Shown piece by piece: positions 28,001-35,689 of a DNA stretch of 64,000 nt; within the stretch, counting starts at the first letter, position 1, and each line of letters begins with the position of its first letter. The notes beneath the pieces are model-generated. The model saw nothing but the letters and a program-made list of their open reading frames with translations, was not told where the DNA came from and ran no database searches. A program made the translations under genes and the position numbers. The stretch comes from an uncultured Clostridia bacterium (GTDB lineage: Bacteria; Bacillota; Clostridia; TANB77; CAG-508): NCBI GenBank assembly GCA_949155365.1, contig CASCUT010000005.1, positions 29,092 through 93,091 on the forward strand, read 5' to 3'.

Positions 28001-28029
28001 ATGATATCACAAAATATACTTTTTTGCAA
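28001..28029 (-). promoter_or_regulatory. Promoter of the 92-residue gene
   Basis: TTGCAA (28024-28029), 17-bp spacer, TATCAT (28001-28006) on the minus strand. It sits directly after the acyl-CoA ligase stop at 28034, so the small gene is independently transcribed. Confidence 0.6.
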
Positions 28030-28033
28030 TCAT

Positions 28034-29770
28034 TTACATAATATTTGTTTCTTTTATTATTTTTTCTATCTCTTCAAATCGCTTTACTTTCGCTGTTGTT
28101 GTTTTAATCATTGGCTCATCGGTTACAATGATGTTTTTCATATGTTGGTAATTTGGTAATCCTTTATTAATTTCTTTCACATCTTCCCAAATTTTCTTTT
28201 TCAATTCTTCTTCTGAAAGGTTGCTTTCTTCTTTATATTCTTTGTTGTACACAATTTTGGCAGATACTACTAAATCCTCTTCTTTTGGCATTCCAAATAC
28301 CATACTTTCTTCTACATATGGCAAGTTATTAATTAGTATCTCTAATTCTTCTGGATAAATGTTCTTTCCATTTTTTAATACGATAACATTTTTCTTTCTT
28401 CCTGCAATATAAATGTAACCATCTTTATCTTGGTAGGCTAAGTCTCCTGTGTGAAACCACCTTTTTCCATTTTCATCGGTTTCAATGACTTCTTTTGTGG
28501 CTTCTTCGTTTTCGTAGTATCCTAACATGACATTTGGTCCACTTGCTACAATTTCACCAATTCCTTCTTGATTTGGATTGTCTATTTTGATGTCAACATT
28601 GGCAAATGGATATCCAATTGAACCATAGCGGATACATTTTTCATTTTCGGCAATTAATACTGGTGAGGTTTCTGTTAATCCGTATCCTTGTACCGTTAGG
28701 ATACCAAAATTGTTAAATCCTTTTGCCACTTTTTTGTCAATGGCAGAGGCTCCACTTACTACAAATCGGATATTTCCCCCTAGTTGGTTAATGACATCTT
28801 TAAATAACTTTCTACGAATGTCAATTCCGAATTTTAGTAAAAAATTACTAATTGGAATAACTATTTTGATTAATTTGCTTTTTCCTTGTCTTTCAATTTC
28901 TTTCATAATTTTTTTATACATAGCTTCTAATAGTAGTGGAACACATACAAATACGGACACCTTATATTCTTTTAGGTTGGTTTGAATATGACGAATTCCA
29001 TCGCAAAAAGTATTGGTTGCTCCGGCACTTAAGAAGAATAACATTCCAGTAGAACCAAAGGTATGGTGAAGTGGCAAGAATGCTAAGTTCACATCGGTAT
29101 CATAAATTTTTTCTGCCATCGTTAGTGCATAGATGTTAGAAGCAATGTTTCTGTGAGATAGCATAACTGCTTTGGATTGTGAGGTAGTTCCTGAAGTAAA
29201 TAATAGAATACTCATTTCTTCATTGTTAATTTCTGCTTCAATAAATTGTGTATCCCCTTTGCGTAATAACTCTTTTCCTTCTTGTATTAACTCTTGCAAA
29301 CTTGTGAATTCTTCTGTTTCGTCCATACATATAAAATGATGAATTCTACCTTCTTTTTCTTCTTGTATTTTTTTCATGATGTCTTGATATTTTTTATCAA
29401 AAATGACAGCATCTGTTTTGCTTCTTTCTAATAAGGATTGTATTTCTTGTTCTGGAAGTCCTTTATCTAATGGGATTACAATTCCAGTTCCATTCACTGT
29501 TGCCAGATAGCTTACTACCCACTCATATCGGTTTGGACTAATTACTGCAATACGTTTTCCTTTTAATCCGCTTTTTACAAGACTTGTTCCTAAAGCATCT
29601 ATTTCTTCATCCATTTGTCGATAGGTAATTTCCGTATATTTTTGGTTTGTTCCTGGTTTGTTTTTGATGATAAAAGCATTATGAAAAGGGTATTTTTCTA
29701 CAGCATTTTTTATAATTTCTCTAATATTATTAAATTCTTGTGCTGGATAAATCTCATTTTTTGATTTCAT
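28034..29770 (-). CDS. AMP-forming acyl-CoA synthetase
   Basis: A 578-residue ANL-superfamily enzyme, most like long-chain fatty acid-CoA ligases. The phosphate-binding motif is LLFTSGTTSQSKAV, followed by the GYGLTETSP motif, the GWFHTGDLA-like hinge region (RWFHTGDLAYQDKDG), and the C-terminal catalytic Lys region near TTTAKVKRFEE. It would activate a carboxylic acid via an acyl-adenylate and transfer it to CoA or a carrier; chain length is not predictable. It is bounded by a terminator upstream. Confidence 0.85.
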   Translation of the reverse strand: MKSKNEIYPAQEFNNIREIIKNAVEKYPFHNAFIIKNKPGTNQKYTEITYRQMDEEIDALGTSLVKSGLKGKRIAVISPNRYEWVVSYLATVNGTGIVIPLDKGLPEQEIQSLLERSKTDAVIFDKKYQDIMKKIQEEKEGRIHHFICMDETEEFTSLQELIQEGKELLRKGDTQFIEAEINNEEMSILLFTSGTTSQSKAVMLSHRNIASNIYALTMAEKIYDTDVNLAFLPLHHTFGSTGMLFFLSAGATNTFCDGIRHIQTNLKEYKVSVFVCVPLLLEAMYKKIMKEIERQGKSKLIKIVIPISNFLLKFGIDIRRKLFKDVINQLGGNIRFVVSGASAIDKKVAKGFNNFGILTVQGYGLTETSPVLIAENEKCIRYGSIGYPFANVDIKIDNPNQEGIGEIVASGPNVMLGYYENEEATKEVIETDENGKRWFHTGDLAYQDKDGYIYIAGRKKNVIVLKNGKNIYPEELEILINNLPYVEESMVFGMPKEEDLVVSAKIVYNKEYKEESNLSEEELKKKIWEDVKEINKGLPNYQHMKNIIVTDEPMIKTTTAKVKRFEEIEKIIKETNIM

Positions 29771-29791
29771 TTCTTCTCTCCTTTTATTCTA

Positions 29792-29823
29792 TAAAAAGGA
29801 CAATACGTTTTTTGTACTGTCCT
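29792..29823 (-). terminator. Terminator after HD-domain gene
   Basis: AGGACAATAC (29797-29806) pairs with GTACTGTCCT (29814-29823) with one mismatch, followed by a T-run on the minus strand. Confidence 0.65.
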
Positions 29824-29888
29824 CACTTCTTTTTTTATTATATTCTATTTGCTCTTTTTTCGCAAGTAATCTGACTAGGTATTCATTT

Positions 29889-30419
29889 TTAAATGTCATA
29901 GAAATAGGTAGCTTCTAAATCTGCCTCATGAACTAATAGGGCAATTGGATATTTTTTGTAAGCCTGTCCTATGGTGGTATATAACTCTTTTGGCTCTGTA
30001 AAGCCCATGTGCCATCGGATTGCATATCTTTCTTCTGGTGTTAATTTGATGAATTCAGATAGCATCATAACTGATTTTTCTCCATGTCCATATGGTATGG
30101 TATCCTCTACCGTATAATAAGGTACTTTTTCCCATACTCCTTGTTCATTTTTTGCATTACGATAATCAACTTTGTAGAAGTTTGCTTTACATACATCATG
30201 TAATAATGCAATAATTTTAACAGAATCGTTGTCTTCTGTTTTTGTTTTTAAGATTTCATATACTTTCATACTATGTTCTACTAAACCACCTTTAAAGCAT
30301 CCATGAAATCTGGTACTTGCTGGTGCCTCAAAAAAGTCCGTTTTATTTAGGAATTCAATCAATTGTTCCATTCCCTCTCGATTTGTTTGTCTTAACAGTG
30401 CTATAAATTCTTCTTTCAT
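29889..30419 (-). CDS. HD-domain phosphohydrolase-like protein
   Basis: A 176-residue metal-dependent HD-superfamily protein. The histidines and aspartate are in KGGLVEHSMKV, LLHDVCKA (the HD pair) and YGHGEKS. Proteins of this size often act on nucleotides or nucleic acid ends, but the substrate is unknown. It ends three bases before the next upstream gene region and follows the CmpB-like membrane gene with almost no gap (30419/30423), suggesting translational coupling. Confidence 0.75.
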   Translation of the reverse strand: MKEEFIALLRQTNREGMEQLIEFLNKTDFFEAPASTRFHGCFKGGLVEHSMKVYEILKTKTEDNDSVKIIALLHDVCKANFYKVDYRNAKNEQGVWEKVPYYTVEDTIPYGHGEKSVMMLSEFIKLTPEERYAIRWHMGFTEPKELYTTIGQAYKKYPIALLVHEADLEATYFYDI

Positions 30420-30422
30420 TTT

Positions 30423-31307
30423 TTATTCTCCTTCTCTATCTTCGTGTTTTAATACTTTTACTAAATCGCCTCTCCCATTCGATTCAAATTTGTAATAGTA
30501 TGGTTTGATATCTCCTACATAACAATCAAAATAAATCATATTTCCTTCTGCATCTTGTGTTTTTAGGTTTGGAAAGGTCTTTATCATTTTTTCATCTCCA
30601 AAGAAATGGTAAATTAGCTGGGTTAGTCCCTCATCTTGATAGACTTCTTCATAACGTTTTTCTACCTCTTCTTTTTGTGCTACTGGCAAATTGTATTCGT
30701 GTACTTTTCTTACTAAAAACATTTCTATTGCATAGCCAGTGATAACACAATCTAGAAATAAGAAAATAGTAACCAATGCCGTTAATATTTTTAATCCTTT
30801 TTGCGATATCTTGGATTTGATAAAATCAATTAATTTATCAATTTTGGGATTTACATAGGACATTAAGTAAATTGCTAAAAGCCCCCAAAATATGGAAAAG
30901 AATACACATATTCTACCATTGATGTTAAGTGGCATATTGGAATAATCCCACCATTTTACATGTAAGACAATTTCTCCATACCAACTGACAATATATTCTA
31001 CAATTGAACCAATGATAAATCCTCCAATAAATAATCGGTTATTATTTTGATTGAAATATTGTAAAAAGATAATCATTACAACAGCACCTAAGCCATAGAT
31101 GCCACAAAATGGTCCATATAAAAAACTTTGTCTACTTTCCCATACCCCTTTTGTTGCCATTCCATATAGGGTTTCTATTACATATCCTATGAAACTATAT
31201 ATAATAAAATAGGCTAATATTCGCCAAATACTAAAACCAAAAATCGTCCCTTTTTTATTTTCTTTTTTCTTTATTTCACCTTTATTTACTACCTTTTCTT
31301 GCTCCAT
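30423..31307 (-). CDS. Putative ABC transporter permease, CmpB family
   Basis: A 294-residue membrane protein of the CmpB-like 'putative ABC-transporter type IV' family. The N terminus is Lys/Glu-rich, and about six hydrophobic segments follow, including SFIGYVIETLYG and a SWYGEIVLHVKWWDYS loop that typifies the family. No ATPase is nearby, so transporter function is doubtful. ATG at 31307 with AAGGAG is preferred over an upstream frame extension. It lies between the HD protein and a frameshifted DUF1294 gene. Confidence 0.75.
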   Translation of the reverse strand: MEQEKVVNKGEIKKKENKKGTIFGFSIWRILAYFIIYSFIGYVIETLYGMATKGVWESRQSFLYGPFCGIYGLGAVVMIIFLQYFNQNNNRLFIGGFIIGSIVEYIVSWYGEIVLHVKWWDYSNMPLNINGRICVFFSIFWGLLAIYLMSYVNPKIDKLIDFIKSKISQKGLKILTALVTIFLFLDCVITGYAIEMFLVRKVHEYNLPVAQKEEVEKRYEEVYQDEGLTQLIYHFFGDEKMIKTFPNLKTQDAEGNMIYFDCYVGDIKPYYYKFESNGRGDLVKVLKHEDREGE

Positions 31308-31332
31308 TTCTCTTCTCCTTTTCCTTTTGTTT

Positions 31333-31636
31333 TTAGAAAAATGCATAAAAAATGACAACTAGTATCTCAAAAATTAAAATGGCAGGAAATCCGATAGCGA
31401 AATCTTGGTTTTTTCGTTTTATGTCTAAAAGTATACATTCCTGCAATACCTCCAAAACCGCCTCCTAAAAGTACTAAAACAAATAGAGCATATTCGCTAA
31501 TTCTCCATTTTCCAAATTTTGCTCTTTTCTTATCGATTCCCATTGCTAAAAATGCAATAATATTAATGATAATAAGATATAAAATTGCATTTTGTATATT
31601 AAAAATTTTTGTTAAATCAAGCGCATTGTCAAACAT
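31333..31636 (-). CDS. DUF1294 membrane protein; +1 frameshift at CGG
   Basis: A small membrane protein of about 100 residues if the frame changes once. The continuous frame (31367-31636) has two hydrophobic segments and the family motif MGIDKKRAKFGKWRISE and FRHKTKKPRF, then departs at CGG codon 82 (31391-31393, TAT-CGG-ATT). Skipping the C gives GFPAILIFEILVVIFYAFF, the expected final membrane helix, and a stop at 31333-31335. Without frameshifting the protein would lack its last helix. Function of DUF1294 is unknown. Confidence 0.75.
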
Positions 31637-31848
31637 CTTTTGCCTCCTTTTTGTTTTTTACTTGTTCCTTATTATATCATATTTTCTATTTTTGTATAGA
31701 CTTATAGAATTTTTTTTCATCTCTAGTATGAATCGAAAACTGTGCTTTCTTTTATACGTTAAAAATACAGAATCTCAAAGTAATAAGTGTTGAAGTTTAT
31801 AAAAGAATGAGTCCTCCTAAATCAAAACCATCTTTTATGATGCAAGTA

Positions 31849-31883
31849 AAAACAGATGAATCCTAGTAGAATTCATCTGTTTT
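31849..31883 (-). terminator. Terminator after radical SAM-JAMM gene
   Basis: 13-bp perfect arms AAAACAGATGAAT (31849-31861) and ATTCATCTGTTTT (31871-31883), 9-base loop, T-run on the minus strand just beyond the stop at 31893. Confidence 0.8.
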
Positions 31884-31892
31884 ATTGGGTAT

Positions 31893-33527
31893 TTATTTCG
31901 ATAACAAAACTAATTTTGCCTGCTTACACTCTTCTCCAGAAAAGCATACAATCCTTTTCTTTTGAGGGTTTAAAAGAATAGATATGAAATCTCCAAACTG
32001 TCTTACAAAGTCTTGGTGATTTTTCGTATCGTTTGTACTAAAACGAAGCTCTGTTTCCACTGGGTGACTGTGAGCAAATCCAAGAAACTGGACATCTCCA
32101 TAGGAGTCTTGATAGACTTTGTCTGCTTTTGCCATTGTTTCATTGATAATAGCCACTTCCTCTTGTATTTGCTGAAGACAGAAGTCATCCATGGTAGCCA
32201 TGTTGCCAGCTCGATTGTATAAAATGGCTGGTACTACATATTTGATAAGAGATATCTCTTGCCATTGGTTCCCAATTAAAGCTACTTGTTGTTCATACAA
32301 GTTACTTGGGTGGCATTCTCCATAATGAAAAAGATGGTATAAATCTCTTGTGGCTTGTGGCGTAAAGATAACTGTTTTCGTTTCTTCCTCTTTTAATGGC
32401 TTTATGGTAAGATGGTCCATTCTTCCATTCTTTTGTACTAATGGTGTCACAATATCCACATAAGAGGGATTAATTGGTTCTTTTTTTCTCTCTTGCTTTC
32501 CTGAAAAGAAGGTTTTATAGCAAAACTGTGGTGTATTGGTTTCAAAGTCAAAGGTATGAAAACTATCTCCCTTGCAGTATTTCCAATATTCACAATCTTC
32601 ACACTGTTTCGCCTTTGTTCGATTTGGATTTCTGTAATATTCAAATTTTTTGTTCCAAACATCACAGAAATTGTCCTGTAATACGTTCCCTTGTATTAAC
32701 TCTTTCCTTCTAGGAATATTAGGACATCCAAAAATATCTCCATTAGAAAGAATAGAAGCTACATGAATTCCTGTATAGCAAGCAAATTTCTTGCCGGTTG
32801 GGTCTAAGGTATGTTCTGTATTTCCAAAATAATGAGAGCAACTCCATGTGATAGGAAGTGGCGAAGAGGAATGCTTTTTCATGAAGTCAAATAAAAAGGT
32901 ATAATCCTCTGCACTTAGCATTAATTCTTCGTTTTCTTTTGCCCTACCAATGGGGTCAATTCCACTAATTCTAAGAGAATCAATTTCTAACATCGTAAGC
33001 ATACGATATACTTCTGGCAGTTCTGTAATATTCTTTTTGGTTGCAATAAAAGTAACTTGAATATGCTCTACAAAATCACTCTTTTTCAATTTTTCAATTG
33101 CAGAAATGATTTTGTTAAAAGAACCTGGTACATGCCGAAACTCTTCATGCGTTTTTTTCATTCCATCGAGACTGATGGTAATCGTTGACATGTGTGTTTC
33201 TTTCATTTTCTGAATTACCTCATCGGTTATTAGCATTCCATTGGTTACTAATCCCCATTTGAAGCCCAGCATATCGGCATAACCTGTAAGTTGAAACAAA
33301 TCCTTTCTCATAAGAGGCTCACCGCCTGTGATGTTAAGCATAATTGTTTTGGTTCCAAACTGATTTGCTACATCATCTAATACTTTTTTTAATATTTCCA
33401 CCGATAACTCGTCTTTTTTACTAGCCGTGCACCTGCTCCCACAATGGTCGCAGAGTGCATTGCATTGGCTAGTTACTTCGAAAAAGAGGGTATACAATGG
33501 ATATTTTCTATTGACACTCTTATCCAT
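31893..33527 (-). CDS. Radical SAM-SPASM protein fused to a JAMM (MPN) domain
   Basis: A 544-residue fusion. The N-terminal radical SAM domain has Cys22, Cys26 and Cys29 (CNALCDHC) for the [4Fe-4S] cluster and GGEPL for SAM binding. A SPASM region about residues 250-340 carries further cysteines (FGCPN, CEDCEYWKYC), as in peptide-modifying enzymes. The C-terminal domain ends in a JAMM motif, His486 and His488 in AHSHP, then Ser497 and Asp500, with an upstream Glu in YEQQVALIG. This suggests zinc isopeptidase or protease activity. One CGG (codon 131) must be read as Arg to keep the frame. The gene follows a small beta-grasp-like protein gene 15 bp away. Confidence 0.85.
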   Translation of the reverse strand: MDKSVNRKYPLYTLFFEVTSQCNALCDHCGSRCTASKKDELSVEILKKVLDDVANQFGTKTIMLNITGGEPLMRKDLFQLTGYADMLGFKWGLVTNGMLITDEVIQKMKETHMSTITISLDGMKKTHEEFRHVPGSFNKIISAIEKLKKSDFVEHIQVTFIATKKNITELPEVYRMLTMLEIDSLRISGIDPIGRAKENEELMLSAEDYTFLFDFMKKHSSSPLPITWSCSHYFGNTEHTLDPTGKKFACYTGIHVASILSNGDIFGCPNIPRRKELIQGNVLQDNFCDVWNKKFEYYRNPNRTKAKQCEDCEYWKYCKGDSFHTFDFETNTPQFCYKTFFSGKQERKKEPINPSYVDIVTPLVQKNGRMDHLTIKPLKEEETKTVIFTPQATRDLYHLFHYGECHPSNLYEQQVALIGNQWQEISLIKYVVPAILYNRAGNMATMDDFCLQQIQEEVAIINETMAKADKVYQDSYGDVQFLGFAHSHPVETELRFSTNDTKNHQDFVRQFGDFISILLNPQKKRIVCFSGEECKQAKLVLLSK

Positions 33528-33542
33528 TTGCTCTCCTTTCTG

Positions 33543-33989
33543 TTACTCGAGTTCAGAAATAGAACCTGTTGTTGTAATGCTGTCTTCTTCCCTATAGGCT
33601 TCTGCTTGGTTCATGGCTTCTTCTACACTCACTGCCATAGGACAACCATACAGACATTTGATAGACATAGGGTCTCTTCTATACACTACTTCTCTTCTAC
33701 CTACTGGTTCTGGATCTCCCTTCTTAATTACAATGAGACCATTTTCAACTATTCCTAATTCTTTTAAGGAACGAAATTCTCCTGTGCAAATTTCAACCAG
33801 ATTGGTCTTTTCTTCATTTTCCATATAAACCTTAGTTGTTAAATAAGATTGCTGAAAACAAGAGATATACCCCAAATCTCTTAAACATGCTTTCAACTGC
33901 ACTTCATCGATATCGACGGGAATTGCTACTTTTTTATAATGTTTCCGGTTATAAGTAATATACACATGCATCAAATTTCTTTCTTCCAT
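33543..33989 (-). CDS. Small protein, possible beta-grasp fold, partner of radical SAM-JAMM
   Basis: A 148-residue protein without signal peptide. Its first 95 residues alternate beta-like stretches (HVYITYNRKHYKKVAIP) and end with FRSLKELGIVENGLIVIKKG, a pattern common in ubiquitin-like beta-grasp proteins. The tail carries KCLYGCPMAVSVEEAMNQA, with two cysteines that could be modified, and ends GSISELE, not Gly-Gly. Codon 15 is CGG, read as Arg. It is the first gene of a two-gene unit with the radical SAM-JAMM fusion and may be its substrate or precursor; this is inference. Confidence 0.6.
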   Translation of the reverse strand: MEERNLMHVYITYNRKHYKKVAIPVDIDEVQLKACLRDLGYISCFQQSYLTTKVYMENEEKTNLVEICTGEFRSLKELGIVENGLIVIKKGDPEPVGRREVVYRRDPMSIKCLYGCPMAVSVEEAMNQAEAYREEDSITTTGSISELE

Positions 33990-34063
33990 TCTTTTGGTCT
34001 CCTTCCTTTTTGCCTACCTGTTGCTTGTTACGAATCTTACCCTCCTTGTTATTTTATTGAGTT

Positions 34064-34078
34064 CTACTAATTTAGTAG
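34064..34078. promoter_or_regulatory. 15-bp palindrome upstream of the cassette
   Basis: CTACTAA-T-TTAGTAG, perfect 7-bp arms, 75 bp ahead of the small-protein gene and downstream of a weak TTGAAA-17-ATAAAA promoter (34112-34140, minus strand). A possible operator. Confidence 0.4.
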
Positions 34079-34200
34079 TTACTCTTTTCATAAAATATTA
34101 CGATTTGTAAATTTTATGGAAACATTTTATCATTTTTCAAACTTAATGTCAATGAAATCGTCAATCCTAAACCTAAATTCTTATGTTAATTTTCTAAAAT

Positions 34201-34229
34201 TTGCTTTTTTTGTTGGTTTGTGGTATAAT
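34201..34229 (+). promoter_or_regulatory. Extended -10 promoter of the gene at 34269
   Basis: TTGCTT (34201-34206), 17 bp, then TGGTATAAT with a perfect -10 at 34224-34229 and the TG extension. Confidence 0.7.
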
Positions 34230-34268
34230 GAATCTGTGTTTAAAGAATGAGATTAGAAGGTGTTTTAT

Positions 34269-34979
34269 ATGTATGAAAGTTATAAAGTCTTTCCTTCTGA
34301 AGAAAGACAATGGAACTTAGCATTTTTAGACGCCACGAAAAACAAAGATAAAAAGAAAGTATTTGAATTGTTAAGACAAGCTAATAATGTGTATTTAGAT
34401 GAATATTATATTGACCATTCTATTGCAGAATTAAACAATTCAGACCTTTCTTCTGACAAAAGAGAAGAAGTATTAGATGGCTTAAAAAAATGCAAAATTG
34501 TAAAAGGTGTAGCAGATCAAAATCATGCTATATCTATTAAAACTGCCTCAAACACCATTATGGTTTCTAAATTGTCCGATATTATTCCAGAAATCGGAGA
34601 GGTTACTCCTTCTAGTAAAAAAGAAAATCTTGTAAATAAGAGTGTATTCCGCTCTGAATATATTTCACAAATGTTAAGTTTTCCTAATAGTATTGTTACT
34701 GGTTATACTTATGGAATCGCGGATAAAGCCAAAAGTATTGATACTTGGGTAGAATTTAAAAATAATAAAAATCAGGAATTTGTTGTATTTCCTGACTCGA
34801 ATACAGTTTATAATAAAGAAGGTTTTTATTTTTTAAAACATGCTGAACCAATCAAAAAAGTAGCAAGTGATGATTTGAAAGGAAAATCTTCGGTTGGTAA
34901 ATCTTCTGGTACCTATTCTGAAATTGGTTCTAGTGCTGATGTTGTTGATATTGAAATTGATATGGGGGATGAACGATAA
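34269..34979 (+). CDS. Unknown protein
   Basis: A 236-residue soluble protein with no recognised family. The first 85 residues look helical (ERQWNLAFLDATKNKDKKKVF); a middle part is beta-rich, with SYISQ-like and VVFPDSNTVYNKEGFYF stretches. The C terminus is Ser/Gly-rich and acidic (DVVDIEIDMGDER). ATG at 34269 is chosen because AGAAGG lies eight bases upstream; a GTG at 34260 is adjacent to that site. It is transcribed alone from an extended -10 promoter and ends at a strong terminator. Confidence 0.65.
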   Translation: MYESYKVFPSEERQWNLAFLDATKNKDKKKVFELLRQANNVYLDEYYIDHSIAELNNSDLSSDKREEVLDGLKKCKIVKGVADQNHAISIKTASNTIMVSKLSDIIPEIGEVTPSSKKENLVNKSVFRSEYISQMLSFPNSIVTGYTYGIADKAKSIDTWVEFKNNKNQEFVVFPDSNTVYNKEGFYFLKHAEPIKKVASDDLKGKSSVGKSSGTYSEIGSSADVVDIEIDMGDER

Positions 34980-34981
34980 AA

Positions 34982-35025
34982 ATAAACGAAAAAAGCATCT
35001 ACATTGTTAGATGCTTTTTCGTTTA
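34982..35025 (+). terminator. Strong terminator
   Basis: An 18-base left arm (34984-35001) pairs with 35008-35024 around a 6-base loop, core AAGCATCTA/TAGATGCTT. It lies between the convergent genes ending at 34979 and 35069. Confidence 0.8.
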
Positions 35026-35068
35026 TCTTTATTTCTGTGTTTCCTATAAATGTTATGATAACTTTGAT

Positions 35069-35515
35069 TTAGTCCTTTGATATCAAACTGTCCTTTAATG
35101 CGTTGTAATCATATTTTAGTGAGAATACATCACTATGGGCATTAATCTGCCCTGATGAGTAACCTTCTACCCTGCCTAATTCATATGCTATATCAGTTAT
35201 GTATGCATATACTGCTATTAAAAATGAAAATGCATCTGTATATGCTGGCACTGCACCATCAGAATAAACATGGATATTCTTTAGAGTTGTTAAGCTACAT
35301 CTTAATTGTACTATAGTACTCTGTAAGTTTTCTATTTTTGCTTTTATTTCTTCTATATCCTCGTTATCGGATTTCTTCATTTTTACAGTAAGCTCGCTTA
35401 CTGTAAACTTATGTGCTTCCTCCATATAAGAATATTTCTGAATCAAATTATTGACGGTAGCGAAAAGTTTGTTAGCTAAACTAGTCTGTTCTTCATTCAG
35501 TTTGAATTCTCCCAT
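35069..35515 (-). CDS. Unknown helical protein
   Basis: A 148-residue protein, mostly amphipathic helix with a coiled-coil-like stretch (residues 45-75, MKKSDNEDIEEIKAKIENL) and a mildly hydrophobic second half (SFLIAVYAYITDIAYELG). No family recognised. It may be cytoplasmic or peripheral. Convergent with the unknown gene at 34269 and about 170 bp downstream of polC on the same strand. Confidence 0.6.
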   Translation of the reverse strand: MGEFKLNEEQTSLANKLFATVNNLIQKYSYMEEAHKFTVSELTVKMKKSDNEDIEEIKAKIENLQSTIVQLRCSLTTLKNIHVYSDGAVPAYTDAFSFLIAVYAYITDIAYELGRVEGYSSGQINAHSDVFSLKYDYNALKDSLISKD

Positions 35516-35689
35516 CTGTCTTCCTCCATAAATAATTATATTTAAAGAACTCTATTTATTGTTGCATTAAAAGTATATCATATTTCACATAAAATGACAA
35601 TAGAATTATGTAGCTTTCTAAATTTGTTGTACCATACACAAAAATGCCAATATTTTCTCAAGGGAGTTCTCCGATTGTCCCATTTTCTG

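Noticed and set aside
28029..28029. Upstream start for the 92-residue gene giving 117 residues
   Set aside because: The earlier start lies inside the -35 box of its promoter, while the ATG at 27954 has an AGGAGG at proper spacing.
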